A program made the translations under genes and the position numbers. This document shows, piece by piece, positions 1-5,206 of a stretch of DNA of 24,397 bases. The notes beneath the pieces were generated by a model. The model searched no databases. It saw only the letters and a list, made by a program, of their open reading frames with translations, and was not told the origin of the DNA. Position 1 is the stretch's first letter. Each line of letters begins with the position of its first letter. The stretch is from JBBDXA01 sp040902585 (GTDB lineage Bacteria; Planctomycetota; Phycisphaerae; Phycisphaerales; Phycisphaeraceae), in contig JBBDXA010000146.1 of NCBI GenBank assembly GCA_040902585.1, positions 1 through 24,397 of the forward strand. The letters run 5' to 3'.

Positions 1-1113
1 CTCGCCGTAGACCAGCCCGCCCTTGACGCCGCCGCCGGCCAGGACCGTGCTCCATGCCTTCACGTAGTGATCGCGACCATCGCGGTTGTTGATGTTCGGC
101 GTGCGACCGATCTCGCCCATCCAGATCACCAGCGTGTTATCCAGCAGCCCTCGCTGTTTCAGATCCTTCAACAGACCCGCCCACGCGTAATCCATCGGCG
201 GCAGCAGCGACTTGTGACCGGTGAAATTATCCGCGTGTGTGTCGTAACCGCTTTGGCCTACCTCGACGAACGGAACGCCTTCTTCGATCAGCTTTCGCGC
301 CAGCATGCATTGCTTGCCAAAGAGACTGTCGCCGTACAGTTCCTTGTTCTTCTCCCACTCATCATCGACATTGAACGCGGAGCGGGCGGACTGAAGGCGT
401 AAGGCCGCGGCGTTGGATTCGCGGTGATACTTCGAAGTCTCCGCGCGATGTTCCTTCGCGTAGTTCTCTTCGAGGAACCCGCGCAGGCCTTGACGGCGAT
501 CATCGGTTTTCTCATCAACGCTGCGCGACGCGAAGGTGGGCAGGCGACAATCGTGGCCGAGTGAAAAGGGCGCGTACTTGGGGCCGAGGAAGCCTGAGCC
601 GCTGTTGCCGTTGGAAGAGATCTTGATGAACTGCGGCAGGCTGGCGTCATCGTGTCCGTTGTACTTGGCGACGATCGCGCCGATTTCGGGGAAGCGGACG
701 TTGGCGGTTTCCGAGTAGCCGGTGTGCATCAGGTGGATGCCGCCGGGGTGATCGATCTCGCTGGTGCGCATCGAGCGAATGACCGTGACCTGGTCCATCA
801 TCTGCGCCATCTGCGGCAGCAGTTCGCAGACGTGATACCCGGGCAGGTTGGTCTTGATATCGCGGAACGGCCCGCCGGTGGGCGCGCCGATCTTCATGTC
901 AAAGGTTTCGAACTGGCTCGCGCCGCCGTTCATCCAGAGCAGGATGCACTGCTTGCTCTTCTTCTTCGCTTCGGCGGCGAAGGCGGGCGAGTCGACGAGG
1001 TTGCCCCAATTCATGATGGGCGCGGCTGCCGCGCCTGCGCCGGCAAAGGCGAGGCCCTTGAGCATGGCGCGGCGGGAAAAGTGATCGTGTGGATTGCAGA
1101 AGCCTTGCATCAT
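1..1113 (-). CDS. DUF1501 domain-containing Tat-exported protein (C-terminus outside window)
   Basis: The reading frame is open from the ATG at 1113 to the window edge, giving 371 codons, so the C-terminus is missing. Residues 13-20 read SRRAMLKG followed by a small hydrophobic stretch and AFAAEA, which is a twin-arginine signal. The mature part starts with LWMNGGASQFETFDMK. Near the window edge it has GEIGRTPNINNRDGRDHY and LAGGGVKGG, both typical of DUF1501 (sulfatase/alkaline-phosphatase-like fold). GGAG lies about 8 nt before the start. DUF1501 proteins are exported proteins of unknown function that are very numerous in planctomycetes and usually sit beside a DUF1549/DUF1553 gene. That partner lies directly upstream here, 123 nt away, so the two are probably co-transcribed. 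The family is confident; the function is unknown. Confidence 0.9.
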   Translation of the reverse strand, partial: MMQGFCNPHDHFSRRAMLKGLAFAGAGAAAAPIMNWGNLVDSPAFAAEAKKKSKQCILLWMNGGASQFETFDMKIGAPTGGPFRDIKTNLPGYHVCELLPQMAQMMDQVTVIRSMRTSEIDHPGGIHLMHTGYSETANVRFPEIGAIVAKYNGHDDASLPQFIKISSNGNSGSGFLGPKYAPFSLGHDCRLPTFASRSVDEKTDDRRQGLRGFLEENYAKEHRAETSKYHRESNAAALRLQSARSAFNVDDEWEKNKELYGDSLFGKQCMLARKLIEEGVPFVEVGQSGYDTHADNFTGHKSLLPPMDYAWAGLLKDLKQRGLLDNTLVIWMGEIGRTPNINNRDGRDHYVKAWSTVLAGGGVKGGLVYGE

Positions 1114-1131
1114 CGGGCTCCGAAAGGGTTG

Positions 1132-1209
1132 ACCACGGATGGCACGGATAACACGGATGAAGAGATTGGATTGAATTGTCTCATCAGTGCTGTCCGTGAA
1201 ATCCGTGGT
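1132..1209. repeat. Inverted repeat element of the ACCACGGAT type
   Basis: Two 29-nt arms (1132-1160 and 1181-1209) are reverse complements at 24 of 29 positions, with a perfect outer ACCACGGAT/ATCCGTGGT. The left arm is itself three tandem 9-mers of the form NNCACGGAT. The element lies between the DUF1549/DUF1553 and DUF1501 genes, inside the presumed operon. Similar ACCACGGAT-like dispersed sequences are familiar from environmental bacterial genomes, where they are often mistranslated as short proteins. That comparison is from memory. Confidence 0.7.
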
Positions 1210-1223
1210 TGAGTTCGAGCGCT

Positions 1224-1238
1224 AAGCCGCGAGCGGCT
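1224..1238. repeat. 15-nt palindromic repeat, copy 1
   Basis: AAGCCGCGAGCGGCT contains a 6-bp perfect stem around a GA loop. On the minus strand it overlaps the TAG stop codon of the DUF1549/DUF1553 gene. An identical 15-mer lies at 13844-13858 on the rpoC stop codon. It has no U-tract, so it is not a classical terminator. Confidence 0.75.
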
Positions 1239-2889
1239 AGTGGTTGAAACGGAATTCGCTGCACGTCATCAGGGCCCACATCGCTTCGCGCAGGCGGGTG
1301 GTGTCCTTGCCTGAATCACCGGCGAGGTATTCGACGAACTTCTCGCGCTCGCTGTCCGACGGCCTGCGCGACAGGATCGAAAGAAACAGGCGATCGACCT
1401 TCGCCGCCGGCTCATCCTTCGGATCAACGAGCGCATCAACGAGGCTGCCCTTGCCGGTGGCGATGAGCCGGGTGACTTCGCCGTTGTTCAGGTACAGGTG
1501 TTCCGCGAGTCCACCCTGGAAGTCGCCTTCACCGGTGACCGGTTCGCCGAAGAAGCGGTCGACGTAATCGAAGGTCAGGCCGTAGAAGCGGTTCTTTTCC
1601 AGCTCTTTTGTTTTGCCTGAGAGTCGGGTCGCTTCGTCGAAGCCGGTGGCGGTGCGCCAGGATTCGACGAGCTCTTCCGCCGACAGCGGCCGGACGCGAG
1701 CGCGTTCGAACCATTGCGGCATCGCCTCGGTCACTTCGCCGGTGGAGGCAAGCTGATACGCCTGACTGGAAACGATCTCGCGAATGAGCCACTTGACGTT
1801 GAACTCATGCGCGACGAAGGCCTGCGCCATCGCGTCGAGCAGGGCCGGGTGCGAAGGCTTGTTCTTCGTGCTCATGTTGTCCACCGGATGCACGATGCCC
1901 CTGCCCATGTACTGCGACCAGATGCGATTCACCGCCGCCCTCGCGAAGTAGGGATTGTCCTTCGCGGTGATCCACTCGGCGAGTTTTTCCTTGCGCGAAA
2001 ACGCCGGCTTCGGCGGCGGCTTGTTGTCCTGGAATTTCACTTCCTTGAAATCCTTGGGCAGCTCCGGCTCCTTCAACTCGTCGCCGCGAAGGAACCGCGG
2101 GCTGACCGGCGTGCCCTTCTTGCCCGGCATCTGCTGCTTGGCGGGCGTGAAGTTCAGATCGCCCGTGCTCTTCTCGCCCAGCGCGAGCTTGGTGAGCTGA
2201 TCCTGCTTGCCGACGGTGACGAGTTCGAGGCGCGAGAGGAACGCCGCCATCTCGTAAAACTCGACCTGCTTCCAGGGTTCGAAGGGATGATCGTGACAGC
2301 GGGCGCACTGGAGCTGCACGCCGAGGAAAGTTTCAGTCACGCTTTCGATCGCGTCCTCCGCCTTGCGCCCGAACTGCACGAGGTAAACCGGTGCGCCGTC
2401 ATCCACCGTGTTGCCCTCAGCCCGCAGCATCGCGGCGACGATCTTGTCGTAAGGCGTGTTTGCTTCGAAGGACTTACGAAGGAAATCGACGAAGGCGTCA
2501 TGCTTGCGCACGCGCGACTCAGGCGGATTGCGCCCGACGAGCACCTGGTCCCACACATCCGCCTGGTGCCGGGCGTAGAGCGGGCTGGCGAGGAGTGATT
2601 CGATGAGCTTGGCGCGTTTGTCAGGCGCGGTGTCATCAAGAAACGCGCGGGCTTGATCGTGGGTGGGGATGACGCCGGTGAGATCTAAATAGATGCGGCG
2701 GAGAAAGGCGGCGTCGCTCGAGGCGGGCGCGGGGGTGATTTTTTCCTTCGTCCAGGCGGCGAGGAGTTGGGCGTCGATGGTCTGCCGGAGGGGCGTGGCG
2801 TTGTCGGCAGCGCGGGAAGCACCGGCGGGGATTAGGCCGATCGCCAAAGCTGCGAAGACGAGCAGTCGGCTTGTTTGCATCGGCCTCAT
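1237..2889 (-). CDS. DUF1549/DUF1553 (PSCyt2/PSD1) domain protein, secreted
   Basis: A 550-residue protein with an N-terminal signal peptide (hydrophobic residues about 9-24, ending near SRAAD). The PSCyt2/DUF1549 hallmark FLRRIYLDLTGVIPT is at 62-76, and a haem-like CARCHDHPF (C195, C198, H199) follows. The PSD1/DUF1553 block starts around 298 with EWITAKDNPYFARAAVNRIW and ends with SEFRFNH at the C-terminus. Proteins of this kind are abundant, poorly understood exported planctomycete proteins. At 550 residues this is a short member that lacks an added N-terminal cytochrome (PSCyt1) or lectin-like domain. An alternative start is the ATG at 2880; neither start has a strong ribosome binding site. 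It precedes the DUF1501 gene, the usual pairing. Whether the CxxCH binds haem is not established. Confidence 0.93.
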   Translation of the reverse strand: MRPMQTSRLLVFAALAIGLIPAGASRAADNATPLRQTIDAQLLAAWTKEKITPAPASSDAAFLRRIYLDLTGVIPTHDQARAFLDDTAPDKRAKLIESLLASPLYARHQADVWDQVLVGRNPPESRVRKHDAFVDFLRKSFEANTPYDKIVAAMLRAEGNTVDDGAPVYLVQFGRKAEDAIESVTETFLGVQLQCARCHDHPFEPWKQVEFYEMAAFLSRLELVTVGKQDQLTKLALGEKSTGDLNFTPAKQQMPGKKGTPVSPRFLRGDELKEPELPKDFKEVKFQDNKPPPKPAFSRKEKLAEWITAKDNPYFARAAVNRIWSQYMGRGIVHPVDNMSTKNKPSHPALLDAMAQAFVAHEFNVKWLIREIVSSQAYQLASTGEVTEAMPQWFERARVRPLSAEELVESWRTATGFDEATRLSGKTKELEKNRFYGLTFDYVDRFFGEPVTGEGDFQGGLAEHLYLNNGEVTRLIATGKGSLVDALVDPKDEPAAKVDRLFLSILSRRPSDSEREKFVEYLAGDSGKDTTRLREAMWALMTCSEFRFNH

Positions 2890-2980
2890 ATTCGGGACCT
2901 GTACCAGGGGTGCTCACGCTCGAACGGGCGTTCAATCGATTATTGCCTCAAGCCGGCGACCGGTAACATGGGGCGGATCG

Positions 2981-2994
2981 GGGGCGATCGCCCC
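2981..2994. repeat. 14-bp perfect palindrome
   Basis: GGGGCGATCGCCCC is fully self-complementary and lies just downstream of the stop of the small minus-strand gene at 3001-3345. No T-run follows it on either strand, so a terminator role is only possible. The rest of the 2890-3000 gap shows nothing else. Confidence 0.5.
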
Positions 2995-3000
2995 GGGCGT

Positions 3001-3345
3001 TCAGGGTGTATCAGCCTCGAGTTGCGACAGAATGCGAAGGGTGTATTTGACGGCAACGGGGGGAGCCGTGGTGTCCACGAGGTGACGCAGTGCGAGGGCC
3101 GCTTCGGGATCAGCGACATCTCCCATCACCCACACCGCGCCGCCCTGCCCCGTGTAGCGACCGAGCTTGACTTGCTTGTACCGCGCGTCGGCCTTCAGGA
3201 GCGGCTCGAGTTTCAGGACGTGTTCATCGGCGAGTTGGAGGTTGTACGCCTGCCGACTGTTGGCGGTACACGGCTTGCTTGCGGCATACACGGCTAGCGC
3301 GACCGTGCAAGCGAGCAAGGTGTAGACAGGGACGCGGGCGTTCAT
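3001..3345 (-). CDS. Small membrane-anchored or exported hypothetical protein
   Basis: A 114-residue protein that I do not recognise. It has a short basic start (MNAR), a hydrophobic segment at about 5-22 that could be a signal anchor, and then a soluble region. The soluble part ends in alternating strand- and helix-like stretches (QVKLGRYTGQGGAVWVMGDV, then a helix, then AVKYTLRIL). That layout loosely recalls small BON-like periplasmic domains, but no motif proves it. LLAC at 10-13 resembles a lipobox, though the preceding hydrophobic stretch is short for a lipoprotein signal. There is no clear Shine-Dalgarno. It lies downstream of clpP on the same strand, with palindromes in between. The amino-acid composition looks like a real protein. 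Confidence 0.6.
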   Translation of the reverse strand: MNARVPVYTLLACTVALAVYAASKPCTANSRQAYNLQLADEHVLKLEPLLKADARYKQVKLGRYTGQGGAVWVMGDVADPEAALALRHLVDTTAPPVAVKYTLRILSQLEADTP

Positions 3346-3398
3346 ATGGATACGATAGCAGCCGAACCCAGCTATCCAAGCTTGCGCACGTTGATCCA

Positions 3399-3442
3399 GG
3401 TGCCACGAGGCACCGGAGGCACCACCCTTCCGGGATGGTGCT
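3399..3442. repeat. Two adjacent hairpin repeats after clpP
   Basis: The first hairpin is GGTGCC-ACGA-GGCACC at 3399-3414. The second is a 25-nt imperfect palindrome at 3418-3442 whose minus-strand arm reads AGCACCATCCCG. Its first A is also the last base of the clpP TGA stop codon. The second hairpin is the third copy of the family forming the inverted pair at 11015-11126. They could slow 3' exonucleases or weakly terminate clpP transcription, but no T-run follows. The stretch 3346-3398 shows nothing else. Confidence 0.65.
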
Positions 3443-4140
3443 CAGGAGGAGATCGGCGCGCCGCCGGAGCCGGGGGGCTCGATGGTCAGCACCTCATCGA
3501 CGAGGCCGTAGTCCTTGGCTTCCTGGGCGGAGAAGTAGCGGTCGCGTTCGCTGTCCAGTTCGATCTGCTCGACGGTCTTGCCGGTCTTCTTGGCGAGGAT
3601 CTCGTTGAGGATGGATTTGTTCTTGAGGATTTCCTCAGCCTGGATTTGAATGTCGGAGGCCTGTCCCGTGACGCCGCCGTAGGGCTGGTGGATCATGACG
3701 CGCGAGTGTGGCAGGGCGTAGCGTTTGCCCTTGGTGCCTGCGGAGAGAATGATCGCGCCGCCGGACTGGGCCCGACCGATGCAGTAGGTCGCGACATCGC
3801 AGCCGAGGAAGTTGATGGTGTCGAAGATGGCCAGGGTGTCATCGACGCTGCCGCCGTGACTGTTGATGTAGAGGTTGATGTCCTTGTCCTTCTTCTGGTT
3901 GTGAAGATAGAGCAGGCTCATGATGACGCGGGTGGCGGAGGCGTAGTTGATCTCGCCGACGAGGAAGACGATGCGATTCTCCAGGAGCAGCTCGTCGATG
4001 GTCATCTCGCGATATCGCGTCATGGCGGGCGCTGCGACCTGGCTGGCGGGCATGGGCATGCCGGGCATCCAGAAGGTGGGGGTTGCGGGCGTGACGGCGA
4101 TGGGGGCGATGGGCGAATGCGGAGTCGATTCGATCTTCAT
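3442..4140 (-). CDS. clpP: ATP-dependent Clp protease proteolytic subunit ClpP
   Basis: A 232-residue ClpP-family serine protease, the barrel subunit that degrades proteins unfolded by ClpX, ClpA or ClpC in the cytoplasm. The catalytic triad is visible. Ser126 is in GRAQSGGA, His151 in SRVMIHQP and Asp200 in ERDRYFSAQEA. YINSHGGSVDDTLAIFDTI (about 91-109) is the substrate-strand region. Around the nucleophile the sequence is AQSGG rather than the common AASMG. Residues 1-40 form a Pro/Met/Ala-rich extension before the usual ClpP N-terminus. An alternative start at 4023 would remove it, but AGAGG at good spacing before 4140 supports the longer form. The extension could be a propeptide. No clpX, tig or lon gene lies next to it, so the partner ATPase is elsewhere. 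Confidence 0.93.
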   Translation of the reverse strand: MKIESTPHSPIAPIAVTPATPTFWMPGMPMPASQVAAPAMTRYREMTIDELLLENRIVFLVGEINYASATRVIMSLLYLHNQKKDKDINLYINSHGGSVDDTLAIFDTINFLGCDVATYCIGRAQSGGAIILSAGTKGKRYALPHSRVMIHQPYGGVTGQASDIQIQAEEILKNKSILNEILAKKTGKTVEQIELDSERDRYFSAQEAKDYGLVDEVLTIEPPGSGGAPISS

Positions 4141-4164
4141 GTCGGGACCTCTGGATCAATTTGA

Positions 4165-4176
4165 AACGATATCGTT
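4165..4176. promoter_or_regulatory. 12-bp palindrome in the clpP leader, possible operator
   Basis: AACGATATCGTT is a perfect palindrome between the predicted clpP promoter and its start codon. A repressor site is possible, but no partner is known. Confidence 0.35.
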
Positions 4177-4241
4177 GCGGAAAACACACGTGGGCCTCGC
4201 GGACTCGGCCCGACCGCTAAACGAAACGGAACGCGCCGGGC

Positions 4242-4270
4242 ATCATAGCCGCTACCGTACTGCTTGTATC
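4242..4270 (-). promoter_or_regulatory. Candidate clpP promoter
   Basis: On the minus strand GATACA (4265-4270) is followed after 17 nt by TATGAT (4242-4247). The -10 matches consensus at five of six positions and the -35 at three. It would give a leader of about 95 nt before clpP. Confidence 0.4.
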
Positions 4271-4312
4271 GGCGCGTGCAGGGCGCAGCGTAAACACTCG
4301 ACATCTCAAATG

Positions 4313-4337
4313 AAAAACGGACGCCTTATCGGCGTCC
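4313..4337 (-). terminator. Intrinsic terminator of the small coiled-coil gene
   Basis: A perfect 7-bp stem GGACGCC/GGCGTCC with a 5-nt loop is followed on the minus strand by five T. It sits about 125 nt after the stop of the gene at 4464-4766 and before the clpP promoter, so it separates the two units. Confidence 0.8.
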
Positions 4338-4366
4338 CTCTTCGTTTCATGACACGCATCCGTGCA

Positions 4367-4460
4367 GGGTTGGTTGGGTTGGGTTGGGTTGGGTTCCGGG
4401 TTCAGGGTTCAGGGTTCAGGGTCCGATCATCCGACTCAGGACTCAGGACTCTGGACTCTG
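4367..4460. repeat. Stack of short tandem repeats (5-mer and 7-mers)
   Basis: Three adjacent arrays are visible: GGGTT repeated four times at 4376-4395 with a partial copy before it, GGGTTCA three times at 4398-4418, and ACTCAGG/ACTCTGG about four times at 4434-4460. The stack begins three bases after the stop codon of the coiled-coil gene. It looks like slippage-prone satellite DNA rather than a CRISPR array, because the units are short and there are no spacers. Confidence 0.85.
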
Positions 4461-4463
4461 CTT

Positions 4464-4766
4464 TCACGCCTGACTTTCCGGGCCTTCGTAGTCGCCCTCG
4501 GTGGTGCGGTTCTGCTGCTCTTCGAGCATCTTGCGGAGGTAGGCGTTTTCCCGGCGGGTCGCTTCCAGATCGAACACGAGGTACTTGATTGAAAGCCGAA
4601 GGTAATCGAGGCTTTCCTGGAGGTCATGCACCGTCTTCTTCAGCTTCTGGTGCCGCTCCTGCGTTTCGGCTGCGAGGGACGAGAGCTTTTCTCGTTCGTG
4701 CTTGGGCAGCGTTGAAATCTCGCCCATGAGTTCCGCCAGTTTCTTTTGAAAAACAACTTCATCCAT
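4464..4766 (-). CDS. Conserved small coiled-coil protein of unknown function
   Basis: A 100-residue, strongly charged, mostly helical protein with no signal peptide. Residues about 2-87 show heptad-like spacing of Leu and Ile (VVFQKKLAEL, LKKTVHDLQESLDYLRLSIKYL, DLEATRRENAYLRKML). The last dozen residues are acidic and probably disordered. I recall similar short proteins from other planctomycetes but know no function. A dimeric coiled coil or adaptor is likely. GGAG lies about 8 nt before the start. It has its own terminator at 4313-4337 and is separated from the sensor gene upstream by a 440-nt gap, so it is probably transcribed alone. Confidence 0.75.
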   Translation of the reverse strand: MDEVVFQKKLAELMGEISTLPKHEREKLSSLAAETQERHQKLKKTVHDLQESLDYLRLSIKYLVFDLEATRRENAYLRKMLEEQQNRTTEGDYEGPESQA

Positions 4767-4922
4767 TGTGTCCGCTCCCTTCGTTTTCCCTTCTCTTGGC
4801 GAGCGAGTGAACCGCGTTCATGCTCGCGCAGTTTTAAGTCTATCACAAAGGCGTTGCCAGACCCAAGGCGAGCGTGCCAGAGGCTGGCGACGTGACATAA
4901 AATGCTTGTTTTTATGGGTTTA

Positions 4923-4936
4923 CGACGCTAGCGTCG
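4923..4936. repeat. 14-bp palindrome in a palindrome-rich gap
   Basis: CGACGCTAGCGTCG is a perfect palindrome. The gap 4767-5206 also holds GCCAG-AGG-CTGGC (4876-4888), CATAAAA/TTTTATG (4896-4916), CCATGTGG/CCACATGG (4940-4997) and the large element at 5056-5156. I see no convincing open reading frame in it. Confidence 0.6.
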
Positions 4937-5055
4937 AGGCCATGTGGTGGCGGATCAAAGGTCCGGTTGTGCGGGCTGTGGCCTGCACGCCACATGGTTG
5001 AGGTGAGAGAGGGACGTGCGTGCGAAAGAGATGGGAAACAGCAAGCCCGATGCAT

Positions 5056-5156
5056 GGGTGCCATGGGCAAGCGAGTCTTCGAGCTTGCCCGTGCAGGTCG
5101 CACCTTATGCACCACGCACGGGTAAGCTCCGCGGACTTCGCTTACCCATGGCACCC
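5056..5156. repeat. BIME-like inverted pair of hairpin repeats
   Basis: Unit 1 (5056-5094) and unit 2 (5116-5156, inverted) both begin GGGTGCCATGGG and end GCTT(G/A)CCCGTGC, and each contains its own 8-bp stem: GGGCAAGC/GCTTGCCC in the first and GGGTAAGC/GCTTACCC in the second. The two outer ends pair over 12 bp. The 21-nt spacer can add a small GTGCA/TGCAC stem. The whole folds into a multi-branched junction. The stem bases differ between the units but remain paired (C-G against T-A), which points to a structure-constrained repeat family. It lies downstream of the sensor gene. Confidence 0.85.
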
Positions 5157-5206
5157 GTAATCACCCCTACTCAGATGGGATCGAATCCAATGTAGGGAAC
5201 AGGTCA

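Noticed and set aside
652..1212. Plus-strand frame ending in TTDGTDNTDEE
   Set aside because: It is the reverse of the DUF1501 gene running into the ACCACGGAT repeat. Such repeat-derived peptides are a common false prediction.
2981..2994. Terminator after the small gene at 3001-3345
   Set aside because: The palindrome is strong but no T-run follows on the minus strand, so I list it only as a palindrome.
4367..4460. CRISPR array
   Set aside because: The units are 5-7 nt with no spacers and no cas genes nearby.
5056..5156. Clover-shaped fold considered as a tRNA or small RNA gene
   Set aside because: It lacks tRNA hallmarks such as the TTC loop, a 7-bp acceptor stem and CCA-proximal spacing. 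The inverted duplication explains the fold better.
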